A DNA stretch of 64,000 bases from the NCBI GenBank assembly GCA_037128595.1, contig JBAXWB010000005.1:124001-188000 (forward strand), given 5' to 3'. Below are positions 8,776 to 17,133 of the stretch, in pieces (position 1 is the first letter of the stretch; each line of letters begins with the position of its first letter). Below the pieces are notes generated by a model, which worked only from the letters and a program-made list of their open reading frames with translations, was not told the DNA's origin and made no database searches. The stretch comes from a bacterium (lineage in GTDB: Bacteria > Verrucomicrobiota > Kiritimatiellia > CAIKKV01 > CAITUY01). A program made the translations under genes and the position numbers.

Positions 8776-10128
8776 ATGAATATCTCCAAAATATCGATTC
8801 CGGAGTTTGGTGTTCCCCGGGAAATTCCGCTGATTCCGGCCACGGTTTACGCCGCACGGTTGGTGCAAGTGCGTGCCCGGATGCGGGCGGCGGGACTGGA
8901 TTGTCTGCTGGTGTATGCGGACCGTGAGCATAGCGCAAACATCTCCTACTGCACCGGGTTCGATCCGCGGTTTGAGGAGGCTCTTTTTGTGCTTACGGCC
9001 GAGGGGCAGGCCTCCTTGTGTGTGGGAAACGAATGCGTGAATGTCGTGTCCGAACTTCCCATTCCTGCCGACATCCTGCTTTGCCAGGAATTCAGCCTGA
9101 TGGGGCAGGACCGGTCAATCTCCTGGGATTTGAAGCCGGTCCTCGGCAAGGCGGGCCTCCGCGCCGGAATGCGCTGCGGGATCGCCGGTTGGAAGTCACT
9201 CCGGGCCGACCGCCTTGAAACCCCTTCCTATATCGTGGAACTCGTGACGGAGCTTTGCGGGTCACGCCCGGTAAATGCCAACGACCTGTTCATGCATCCG
9301 CGCGATGGCCTGCGAATCCACAATGAACCTGAGCAGATCGCTTTTTTTGAATATGCGGCCACGCGGACGTCGGCCTCGGTTCTGAACGTCTTGAAGGCCC
9401 TGGAGCCGGGGAAACGTTGCTTTGAACTCGCCAGGCAGTTTGATGATGGCGGCCTGCCTCATTCGTGTCATCCCATGCTGGCGTGTGGCAAGACGATTCC
9501 GAATGGAATGGCATCACCCGGTAACGGCAAGGTTCAGAAGGGGCAGTATCTCACCTGTGCCTTTGGGATCTGGGGTGCGCTCACCTGTCGGGCCGGCGTG
9601 GTGACGTCCGATCCGTCTGAATTCATATCGGGGAAAAAACAGGAGGCCTTCAAGCTCATTGAAAACTATCTGGCCGCCGTACGGGCATGGTATGGGGCCC
9701 TGGATGTCGGGGTTTCTGCAGGAGAGGTCTGGGCGGCGACCGATAGTGCCCGGGATAAGTCTTTGTACACATTTTGTGTGAATCCGGGGCATTACCTCCA
9801 TCTGGATGAGTGGGTGAGTTCCCCCTTCTGGAAGGGATCTGATATTCCACTGGCTTCCGGCAGTGTCCTTCAGGCGGATATCATTCCCGTCTCCCTCAAG
9901 GGCCCCATCAGTGTCAATATGGAAGACGGCCTAATGCTGGCGGATGCGTCTCTCCGTGCGGAACTGGAGAAGAGCCAGCCTGCCTTGTACCGTCGCTGTC
10001 AGGCGCGGCGGCAATTCATGATAGAGGTTCTGGGCTATCGGTTGAGCGAGTCGGTGTTGCCTCTGGGCAATATCCCCGGGGCGTATTTCCCCTGTCTGCT
10101 GGATACCAGTTTGGTTTATTGCAAGTAA
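8776..10128 (+). CDS. M24 (creatinase/prolidase-fold) family protein, metal site degenerate
   Basis: 450 residues. An N-terminal creatinase-like domain (DREHSANISYCTGF near 55-68) and a C-terminal pita-bread fold are recognisable, with GHYLHLDEW near residue 336 and NMEDGLMLAD near 379 matching the GHGIG-like and RIEDT-like blocks. The aspartate-bearing strands of true M24 peptidases (DxGxxxxGYxxD) are replaced by TCAFGIWGALTCRAG, lacking both metal aspartates. It may therefore be a non-metallo member like creatinase, which cleaves creatine without metal; the creatininase-like gene at 4392 in the same run makes this notable. Reaction unknown. Confidence 0.7.
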   Translation: MNISKISIPEFGVPREIPLIPATVYAARLVQVRARMRAAGLDCLLVYADREHSANISYCTGFDPRFEEALFVLTAEGQASLCVGNECVNVVSELPIPADILLCQEFSLMGQDRSISWDLKPVLGKAGLRAGMRCGIAGWKSLRADRLETPSYIVELVTELCGSRPVNANDLFMHPRDGLRIHNEPEQIAFFEYAATRTSASVLNVLKALEPGKRCFELARQFDDGGLPHSCHPMLACGKTIPNGMASPGNGKVQKGQYLTCAFGIWGALTCRAGVVTSDPSEFISGKKQEAFKLIENYLAAVRAWYGALDVGVSAGEVWAATDSARDKSLYTFCVNPGHYLHLDEWVSSPFWKGSDIPLASGSVLQADIIPVSLKGPISVNMEDGLMLADASLRAELEKSQPALYRRCQARRQFMIEVLGYRLSESVLPLGNIPGAYFPCLLDTSLVYCK

Positions 10129-10142
10129 CGGTTAGGGCTGCC

Positions 10143-11012
10143 ATGAAAAGTGAATGCAACGATGAAGAGGCGAGGCGCGCATACTGGTCAACGCAGATGG
10201 ACGCGGCCTACGCCTTTATGGGTAAGATGCTTGAGTACCCCGTTGAGGAGTGTGGGGAATCATTGGTCTCCCTGAAGGAGGCCGTCGCTGCTGAAGGACT
10301 GGCCGTGGAGTTTTCGCAGTCCCTGATCGCCGGTCAGGACGCGCGTTTATTCTATCTGAGGTCGGGGTTGATTCCCGATTTTCTGGCCGTGGCAAGGGAG
10401 ATGAACGAGCGGGGTTGGATGCTCAAGGTGGAAGACGGGTTCCGGTCAAGGGAGATGCAGCGTCATATCGCGTTGCACGAAACTGTTCTTGATCTCGTCC
10501 TGCAGAAGGTTATCTGGGAAACTCGTGGCACGATTCCGGACCCGGTATTCCTGTTTCAGCGACTGACCTGCTTGATTGCGACATACCCGAAAATTGGTAC
10601 CCACATGTCTGGTAGTGCAATCGATATTTCGGTTTTAAGGGCGTCGGATCATTCGGAAGTCGGTCGCGGTGCCCCTTATCTCGAAATGTCCGAATTAACT
10701 CCGATGGAGTCTCCTTTTGTCAACGCGGAGGCTGCCCGAAACCGGGAGGCCATCAGCGAGTTGATGCGTCACCATGGGTTCATTCCCTATCCCCAGGAAT
10801 TCTGGCATTACAGCAAGGGGGATGCTTACGCTGAGTCCTTAACTGCTTCAGGGCGCCCTGCACGGTATGGCGCGGTTGATTTTGACTCGTCCACTGGGCG
10901 AGTCAGCCCGATTCTGAATCCCTGTGAGCCTTTGCACTCGATGAATGATATCCGGAGACATATCGCGTTAGCGCTCGACCGCGTGAAATTGCGGGCTGAA
11001 AAGATCAGGTAA
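10143..11012 (+). CDS. VanX-like D-alanyl-D-alanine dipeptidase (M15D)
   Basis: 289 residues from the ATG at 10143; an upstream TTG at 10119 would overlap the previous gene and is less likely. The M15D signature is complete: DGFRSREMQ near residue 99, GTHMSGSAIDIS near 157 (SxHxxGxAxD zinc His and Asp) and EFWHYSKGD near 219 (catalytic Glu, zinc His). Enzymes of this family split D-Ala-D-Ala or related D,D-dipeptides. No signal peptide, so it acts on imported or cytoplasmic peptides. A D-serine dehydratase lies in the same run at 17134, which suggests D-amino-acid use rather than glycopeptide resistance; no vanH or vanA is present. Confidence 0.8.
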   Translation: MKSECNDEEARRAYWSTQMDAAYAFMGKMLEYPVEECGESLVSLKEAVAAEGLAVEFSQSLIAGQDARLFYLRSGLIPDFLAVAREMNERGWMLKVEDGFRSREMQRHIALHETVLDLVLQKVIWETRGTIPDPVFLFQRLTCLIATYPKIGTHMSGSAIDISVLRASDHSEVGRGAPYLEMSELTPMESPFVNAEAARNREAISELMRHHGFIPYPQEFWHYSKGDAYAESLTASGRPARYGAVDFDSSTGRVSPILNPCEPLHSMNDIRRHIALALDRVKLRAEKIR

Positions 11013-11039
11013 GCACCAGGGGAAGCAGACGTAAAATTA

Positions 11040-11894
11040 ATGAAAACATCGCTGAAACTAGGTATTGGAGGTTTCTGGGTTTCCATAGTGGTGTCCCTGG
11101 CATCGGCTGGTGCTACCGCGCCTGATGCGGGAGCCGCACTCCAGCCCGGGATAAATAGCGCCGAGGCCAAAGCGGATTCCGTGCTCACGAGGATGCGTGA
11201 GTTGGCCCGCGAGCGTAAGTGGAAAACCCTTGTTGAGCAATTCCAGGATGAGGATATCGATGCCTGGTCGGCGACCGTGAAGGATAAAAGCGCCATGGCC
11301 ATAAAGATGGCGGAGGCGTCCAACTTGCGCGGTCAAGCCTTCGGATTCCTGAAGGACAATGTGCGTGCCGGGAAGGATTTGCGAGTGGCCGTGGAGCTGG
11401 TTTCCTCCAATGGATCGTATTGGTGCCATCTGGGCGACTTCTCCCGGGATGTCCTGAAGGATGAGTCCGGAGCACTCGACGCGTATATCAAGGCATTTGA
11501 ATGTACGGGGAACACGTTCGGCTATTTGTCGATCAGTGTCACGCTGAATGCCGCATCCATCCTGGTCGGTCAGGGTAAGTATCAGGATGCGCTGAAAGTC
11601 ATGGAGCGATATGACGAAAGTGATATCAGGAAAATGCAGGAGATGGGACCCTGGTGGGGGACCAAGATGCTGGACATGAACAAAAGGATTTATGCCGGCC
11701 TTGGACGGAAAGAGGATTCCGGGTTGGTGCTCGTGGCGGAGGGAAAAACGGACTATCAAATGATCTTGCCGGACACTTCACCAAACCCTGCGATTGGCGA
11801 GAGTCTGAAACAGGTGGCGTATTCATGTAATCAGTCCAAACCAGGTGGAGCGTTCACTTTGGTCGAGTACCCAAATCGCCAAAGATATGGATGA
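11040..11894 (+). CDS. TPR protein with fused DUF4838 remnant at its C-terminus
   Basis: 284 residues: signal peptide (about 1-24), then a TPR-like helical part with the motif QDEDIDAW that corresponds to KDEDIAAWP of the TPR gene at 36598 and KDEDISQWP in the C-terminus of the gene at 47093. Homology to the TPR gene ends near residue 228, about 15 residues before that family's normal end. The frame then runs into LVLVAEGKTDYQ, the mature N-terminus of a DUF4838 protein, and finishes out of frame. It is probably the product of a large deletion that joined two neighbouring genes. Whether the TPR part is still functional is unknown. Confidence 0.7.
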   Translation: MKTSLKLGIGGFWVSIVVSLASAGATAPDAGAALQPGINSAEAKADSVLTRMRELARERKWKTLVEQFQDEDIDAWSATVKDKSAMAIKMAEASNLRGQAFGFLKDNVRAGKDLRVAVELVSSNGSYWCHLGDFSRDVLKDESGALDAYIKAFECTGNTFGYLSISVTLNAASILVGQGKYQDALKVMERYDESDIRKMQEMGPWWGTKMLDMNKRIYAGLGRKEDSGLVLVAEGKTDYQMILPDTSPNPAIGESLKQVAYSCNQSKPGGAFTLVEYPNRQRYG

Positions 11895-11925
11895 TCGGAC
11901 GGCCTTTGGCGAATGGGTGTTTTAG
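11723..11925 (+). pseudogene. Remnant of a deleted DUF4838 gene
   Basis: Two pieces of a DUF4838 gene survive. Bases 11723-11820 encode the start of the mature protein (GKTDYQ, IGESLKQVA; residues about 28-55 of the gene at 38673). Bases 11845-11925 encode VERSLW and KDMDDRTAFGE then a TAG stop, matching residues from about 842, in another frame. About 2.3 kb is missing between them relative to the intact paralogue. The ordering TPR gene then DUF4838 gene is the same as at 36598-41849. Confidence 0.8.
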
Positions 11926-12048
11926 TCGGTTTCCCGGGCCGGAGTCGCGAAACATCCTGGGCAGGGATGGGGTGAGTGGGCCTCTGGCGTTCGGTATTCG
12001 GGTATGCCATAGAAGAGGAATGATCTCGTATAAAATAGGAAAAACAAA

Positions 12049-13578
12049 ATGATGAAATTATTGAAATTGTCTATATGGGTATTGTTGGTTTCGTTGTCGG
12101 CGGGGGGCGGTCGCGTGGGTGCGGGAGAGGCCTCTTATGGTGCCGCCTATCAAGCCGGACAGAGTTTTGAAAAAGCCAAAAAGTGGGTGGAGGCGCGTGC
12201 CGAATACGAAAAGGCGCTTGCGGTGCCGGGGAACACTCCTGACCAGACCGGGGAGGCTCTGCTCAATATTGCGGCAGGTTATCATGCCGAAAATAAATTT
12301 CTTTTAGAACGACAGACTCTGGAAAAGGTGCTCTCACTCGCCGGCATCTCCAATGCCGAAAAGGTCAAAGCCCATTTGGCGCTGGGCGGCCTCTTTGTGT
12401 GCTACGGGGACTGGGCTAAGGTCAAACCGGAGTTAATAACCGCCCTGAATATCCCCGGGATCTCGATCGAGCAGAAAGCCGCAGCGCAACAGGCTCTGGC
12501 GAAAACGCTCATGAATTTAAGGGAGTATGCGGCGGCCCGTACCTTGTTGAAAGAGCTGGTGGTTAATGAAGCCCTGCCGGACGATGTCAGAACGACCACT
12601 CAAGTTCTGATCGGAAAATCACTCATGCTTGAACGGAATTATGCTGAGGCCAGGACGGAATTCGCCAAAGTGTTGGCCATGACGAAGGTCTCGAATCCGG
12701 TCAAGGCGGAGATCCAATTGTATGTCGGTCTCAGCTATTACGAGGCGCAGGATTACGCCCGGGCCAAGCTCGAGTTGACGAAGGTATTGACCATGCCGGG
12801 TGCGGAAGTCCGTGCCCCGTGGGATGGGGGACGCATTGCCTACCAGCCGGCGCGAGAGGCGATGCTACGCTTGCGTCTCAGGAATCTCGGTCCCGATGAC
12901 AATAAGATTCTCAAGGTGCTCTTCATCGGCTCCAGTCACACTTATCGTGGTGACATCCCTGGCTTGGTCATGCAATTGGCGGCCTCGGCGCCAACGAATC
13001 AGCCCCGGATCATTGCCGGAGATTACCTGCGCATGGGCACGACGATCAATACCTTTTGGAACGCCGGTGACACTCCCGACACGGCTCGGGGTGTGATTAC
13101 GTCCGAGCCTTGGGATACGGTGGTGTTTGAGTCCTTTTACAGCCTGAAATCTGAAGAACTGATGAAATATGGGGCACTCTTTAGTGACCTGATCCACAGC
13201 AACCATGCCAATGCCGTTATCTATGAGACCCCAATTGCACAGGCGAAGCCGTATCCTGATGGATATCGTAAATATCACGATGATAGTATGGCGATGGTAA
13301 AGGTCCTGAAGGCGCCCGTGGCCCCCAGTGTTCTAGCCTGGATGCAGTTTCTGGGGCCGGCCCCTACGGCCGAGCAGTTCGGGGTCGTGTATGCCGATTG
13401 GATTCATGCCACGCCCAAGGGCGCCTACATTACCGCCTGCGGCATGTATGCCGCACTCACGGGCTGTAGTCCCGTGGGTCTGTATCATCCTCAGGATATT
13501 TCTGAATCAGATGCCCTGAAATTTCAGCAGCTTGCATGGAATGCCTATCGTGAAACGAATTTTGATGTAAAGTTATAA
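12049..13578 (+). CDS. Secreted TPR - SGNH-like hydrolase fusion
   Basis: 509 residues: signal peptide (about 1-25), four to five TPR-like helical pairs (residues about 30-265), then an SGNH-like domain starting VLFIGSSHT near residue 291, with the candidate nucleophile at Ser295/296, a conserved WDTVVFE strand and the terminal DWIHATPKGAYITACGMYAALTG carrying the DxxH dyad. The last block resembles DUF4886-type SGNH proteins. A 672-residue paralogue is at 24519-26537. Its TPRs may bind a partner or a glycan-degrading complex in the periplasm (inference). The unusual GSS in place of GDS is shared by both copies. Confidence 0.75.
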   Translation: MMKLLKLSIWVLLVSLSAGGGRVGAGEASYGAAYQAGQSFEKAKKWVEARAEYEKALAVPGNTPDQTGEALLNIAAGYHAENKFLLERQTLEKVLSLAGISNAEKVKAHLALGGLFVCYGDWAKVKPELITALNIPGISIEQKAAAQQALAKTLMNLREYAAARTLLKELVVNEALPDDVRTTTQVLIGKSLMLERNYAEARTEFAKVLAMTKVSNPVKAEIQLYVGLSYYEAQDYARAKLELTKVLTMPGAEVRAPWDGGRIAYQPAREAMLRLRLRNLGPDDNKILKVLFIGSSHTYRGDIPGLVMQLAASAPTNQPRIIAGDYLRMGTTINTFWNAGDTPDTARGVITSEPWDTVVFESFYSLKSEELMKYGALFSDLIHSNHANAVIYETPIAQAKPYPDGYRKYHDDSMAMVKVLKAPVAPSVLAWMQFLGPAPTAEQFGVVYADWIHATPKGAYITACGMYAALTGCSPVGLYHPQDISESDALKFQQLAWNAYRETNFDVKL

Positions 13579-13590
13579 CAAGGATAAACA

Positions 13591-14319
13591 ATGAATCTTG
13601 AAATATGCCTCGACAACTATGAATCGTTGATGACCGCGGTAAATTCTGGAGCGGACCGGATAGAACTATGCGCCAGTTTGAAAGAAGGGGGCTTAACGCC
13701 TCCTTATTCATTCATCGAAACCGCCTTGAAGGTCCAGATTCCGGTGTTTGTCATGATCAGGCCCCGCAGTTGTGATTTCTTGTATTCGGGCGGTGAATTG
13801 GAGCTGATGCTCAAAGATATCCATATGGCAAAAAAGCTGGGCGCGCCGGGTGTTGTTTTTGGCGTTTTGACAGAGTCGGGTGAAATCGATGTTGCCGCCA
13901 TGAAGTCCTTGATGAACGAGGCCAGGGGGCTGGAGGTCACGTTTCATCGGGCGGTGGACCAGGTGAGCGATATCTGTAATGCCGTCGACATTTTAATCGA
14001 ACTGGGCGTTAAGCGCATCTTGAGCTCCGGACAGAAGGTGAGTGCCTATGAGGGAATGGATACGCTTGCCCGCATGGTTCTCCATGCGAACAATCGAATC
14101 ATGATCATGGCCGCGGCAGGGGTGGTTCCTTCCAATGTCAGGGAAATTGTGGAGAAAACGCATGTGCATGAGGTCCATTCTTCCGCCGCAACGTTTCGCC
14201 GCAGTCATATGAAATACGTCAAAGGTGAAGCGGAAATGGGTGATGGGAAGGATTTTTCCCTGACGGTGACCGATGGGGAGATGGTTCGACAGCTCAAAAA
14301 TAATATCAAGGGGAAATAA
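13591..14319 (+). CDS. cutC: CutC family protein
   Basis: 242 residues with the CutC TIM-barrel signature from the first residues: LEICLDNYESLMTAVNSGAD then RIELCASLKEGGLTPP, MIRPRSCDFLYS and TFHRAVDQ. Classical CutC was linked to copper tolerance, but later work questions this and the family occurs often in sugar-catabolism clusters, as here. It starts 13 bp after the TPR-SGNH stop and overlaps the next start by one base, so it is part of the operon. Cytoplasmic. Family assignment is firm; function in this setting is not known. Confidence 0.9.
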   Translation: MNLEICLDNYESLMTAVNSGADRIELCASLKEGGLTPPYSFIETALKVQIPVFVMIRPRSCDFLYSGGELELMLKDIHMAKKLGAPGVVFGVLTESGEIDVAAMKSLMNEARGLEVTFHRAVDQVSDICNAVDILIELGVKRILSSGQKVSAYEGMDTLARMVLHANNRIMIMAAAGVVPSNVREIVEKTHVHEVHSSAATFRRSHMKYVKGEAEMGDGKDFSLTVTDGEMVRQLKNNIKGK

Positions 14320-15206
14320 TGAACGTGAGAATGATGAACATCATGGCCCTTTGCTTGGTCCTGCTTGTGGGGACGGGCGTTGCGCAGCAGCCTACCACGA
14401 CCATGGAGTTGGCCAAGATATTGCCCGTGATGGTGGGACTCCTGCCGCCGGCGGGAACGGCCCCGGAAGCCCTGCTGATCAAGTCCGGTGACAGGGTCGC
14501 GTTCATCGGGGACAGTATTACCGCGTATGGTGGCTATGTCCGGCTGACGGCCTATGTATTGAAGATGGCCTATCCCGAAATCAAACTCCCCCAGTTCATC
14601 AGCGCGGGCGTGAGCGGGCAGAAAGCCGAGGGCATGGAGCCGCGTTTTGAAAAGGACATGCAACTGACCAACGCGCCGACCTGGATTTTTATCAGTGTCG
14701 GCATTAACGATGTCATGCACCGGCTTGGGCCGCCGCATGATCCTGCCGTTTTGGCGGCCTATCAGGAAAATGTAACCAGGATGGTTGTCAAGGCCCAGAA
14801 GGCCGGCGCCAAGGTGGTCCTTCTGGCGCCAACCATCATTCAGGAAGATCCCGCTACCGAGGGGAATAAACGGCTGACCCTGTATGTGGAGGCAATGCAG
14901 CGGATTGCCATCGAAAAAAAATGCGGCTTTGTGGACCTCCATGGGATGTTCCTTGAAGCCCTTGCTCGGAAACCTGCCGGGCTGAAATTGACCATCGATG
15001 GCGTGCACATGGGGCCTTATGGTGATTCACTCATGGCGATAGGGGTGCTGCGTGCGCTGGGTGTGCCGGATGCAAAGATCGCTTCGATTGATCTGACCCC
15101 TATCATGAACCTGCGGTTGACGATGCCAGTTGAGCGGGCGGCGAAAGAGCTCGAGGTTCCCCTGTCGCGGCTTTTCAGTCTCCCGGGGATTGGGTTTTCA
15201 TTGTAA
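14319..15206 (+). CDS. Secreted SGNH/GDSL hydrolase
   Basis: 295 residues with a signal peptide (hydrophobic 8-22, VAQQ cleavage region). Block I FIGDSITAYGGY gives Ser66 as nucleophile, SVGINDVMH is block III and TIDGVHMGPYGD supplies the Asp-His pair. The start codon overlaps the CutC stop (TAATG), indicating coupled translation. Likely an esterase removing acetyl or other acyl groups from a glycan outside the cytoplasm; closest in design to rhamnogalacturonan acetylesterase-type and verrucomicrobial lipase/esterase proteins. Substrate unknown. Confidence 0.85.
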   Translation: MNVRMMNIMALCLVLLVGTGVAQQPTTTMELAKILPVMVGLLPPAGTAPEALLIKSGDRVAFIGDSITAYGGYVRLTAYVLKMAYPEIKLPQFISAGVSGQKAEGMEPRFEKDMQLTNAPTWIFISVGINDVMHRLGPPHDPAVLAAYQENVTRMVVKAQKAGAKVVLLAPTIIQEDPATEGNKRLTLYVEAMQRIAIEKKCGFVDLHGMFLEALARKPAGLKLTIDGVHMGPYGDSLMAIGVLRALGVPDAKIASIDLTPIMNLRLTMPVERAAKELEVPLSRLFSLPGIGFSL

Positions 15207-15223
15207 GCGGAAGGAAGTAGTTT

Positions 15224-17131
15224 ATGGGTGTGACTCTTTGGGAAAACTTGTCTAATCAGGTCGAGGTCATGGCGCGCAAGGCGTTGAGCGATGTGGGTAC
15301 GCTTGAGGACTGGAAGCAGTTGCGGCCTCAAATCAAGGCCGATTTCATGGCTTCCATGGGCCTGAATCCGCTTCCCGAAAAGTGTGATCTGAAAATAACC
15401 GAGTACGGGGCTTTTTCGGGTAAAGGATTTCGTGGACGCCGGATCGGGTTCCAGATCCTGCCGGATTGCTGGTCCTCTGCGTGTGTGTATTACCCGGAAA
15501 CCATGAAGGCGGAACGGCTGCCGGGAGTGCTGTATGTCTGTGGTCATGGGGGCGTCGGGACCCTTGAGTTGCAGAGTCATCCTATCATGTGGGCGCGCAG
15601 GGGGTATGTCTGCCTGATCGTTGACACCATTGAACAGAATGACAATCCGGGGGAGCACCATGGATTCGACGTCGGCAAGCTCGATGCCTGGATGTCGATG
15701 GGGTATACCTCTTCGGGCGGCGAGTTGTGGAATGCCATCCGGGCGCTGGATGTGCTCGCGGCCGATTCCCATGTTGATCCGGCTCGCCTGGCGGTGACCG
15801 GAGTCTCAGGCGGAGGGGCCTGCAGTTTTCACCTGGCAGTGGCAGACGAACGGATCAAGGCCGTCTCAACCTTGTGCGGGATCAGCACCCCTTTTGACGC
15901 CATTGCCAACCGGCACCTGATCAGCCACTGTAACTGCATGTATCCCAATAATCTCTATCGCCGGGACACCAGCGAGTATGCCGCGCTTATCGCGCCTCGT
16001 GCGGCGCTGTTTTGTTTTGCGGATGACGACCTCATTTTTCATGCCGACATCACCCGGGCGCTGGTCGAGCGCACCCGGAAAGTGTATGCCTTGTATGGGC
16101 AGGAGCCCCAGTGCGGGCTGGTCACCTGTCCCGGCGGACACGGGGACCATCCGGAATTCGATGAGGCGACCAGCCGGTGGTTTGACCGGCAGGTGGCCGG
16201 GGCGGAGCATCCGATGCTCAAGCGGGGCGAGAATGAACTGTCGGAAAAAGAGGTGGCGGTGTTTAATGGATGTCCGCCGGTACCGAATCGGATGGAGCTT
16301 TTGCCTCACTTGATTTCACCACGGGGAAGTTTGCCGTTGCCGGAGGATCTGCAGGAGTGGGGCGCGATCCGCCACCGGGCGTTGGCCGCGCTTCCGGCCT
16401 TCCCGGGCGATGATGGAAAATCCTTTTTGAAGCCGACGGGAGTCTGGCGTTTGCCAGAGGGAACAACCTATGAGCATCGCGGCCAGATTGAAGGCATGGC
16501 GCTTTGGATGTATCTGCTTACCCCTGCCAAGAAGTGCCGGAAATTGATCCTGGGCATTGCCGGTCCTGGTGGCGGGGCGAGGGATATCCTGGGCGATATA
16601 CATGGGGCCATGCCGCCGGGGGCCGCGGTTTGCGGCGGGTTTGAGCCCCGTCTCGCCGGGCTCACTTGTCTCGCCGCGGAAAACTTTGTGTTTTCCATTC
16701 GCAAGCTTCTGGCGTTGGCCTTCCCCATGACGGGAAGCACGCCGGTGATGATGACGAGTCACGATATTGATGTGGCGGTCGACACTCTCGCGGGAATCAA
16801 GGAACTGGCCGGGTACGAGATTTATCTGTATGGCAAGGGGGACGCCGGCGTAGCGGCATTGTATAGCGGCATTAAGGATGAACGGATTGCCGGGGTCATC
16901 CTGGAAGATGCCCCTGGCTCCCATCTGGACGGGGCACCGATTCTGGGCGTTTTGCGGGCCTTTGATATGCCCCAGGCGGTGGGACTCATGGCGCCGCGTA
17001 AGGTGGCCCTGGTCAACCCGAGTCATCACGGGTGGACCTGGCCGGGGCGGGTATATGACCGGTTGGGGTGTCCGGAACGGTTCATCGAAGCGGCTACGCT
17101 ACACGAGGCGGTAACTCAAATACTGGGCTGA
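15224..17131 (+). CDS. Two-domain alpha/beta hydrolase (acetyl xylan esterase-like)
   Basis: 635 residues with a good SD (GGAAGGAAG). The N-terminal half is an alpha/beta hydrolase: oxyanion region CGHGGVG near residue 105, nucleophile elbow GVSGGGA near 192 (serine), acid ADDD near 266 and histidine GGHGDHPE near 304. The C-terminal half (residues about 410-635) looks like a second, inactive copy: LILGIAGPGGG and an elbow GKGDAGVAALY in which the serine is aspartate. No signal peptide, so probably cytoplasmic deacylation of an imported oligosaccharide. Family related to AXE1/dienelactone hydrolases; substrate inferred only. Confidence 0.75.
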   Translation: MGVTLWENLSNQVEVMARKALSDVGTLEDWKQLRPQIKADFMASMGLNPLPEKCDLKITEYGAFSGKGFRGRRIGFQILPDCWSSACVYYPETMKAERLPGVLYVCGHGGVGTLELQSHPIMWARRGYVCLIVDTIEQNDNPGEHHGFDVGKLDAWMSMGYTSSGGELWNAIRALDVLAADSHVDPARLAVTGVSGGGACSFHLAVADERIKAVSTLCGISTPFDAIANRHLISHCNCMYPNNLYRRDTSEYAALIAPRAALFCFADDDLIFHADITRALVERTRKVYALYGQEPQCGLVTCPGGHGDHPEFDEATSRWFDRQVAGAEHPMLKRGENELSEKEVAVFNGCPPVPNRMELLPHLISPRGSLPLPEDLQEWGAIRHRALAALPAFPGDDGKSFLKPTGVWRLPEGTTYEHRGQIEGMALWMYLLTPAKKCRKLILGIAGPGGGARDILGDIHGAMPPGAAVCGGFEPRLAGLTCLAAENFVFSIRKLLALAFPMTGSTPVMMTSHDIDVAVDTLAGIKELAGYEIYLYGKGDAGVAALYSGIKDERIAGVILEDAPGSHLDGAPILGVLRAFDMPQAVGLMAPRKVALVNPSHHGWTWPGRVYDRLGCPERFIEAATLHEAVTQILG

Positions 17132-17133
17132 AG

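Noticed and set aside
10143-11012. Vancomycin resistance locus
   Set aside because: The VanX-like gene is alone; there is no vanH, vanA-type ligase or VanRS pair, and the neighbours are catabolic.
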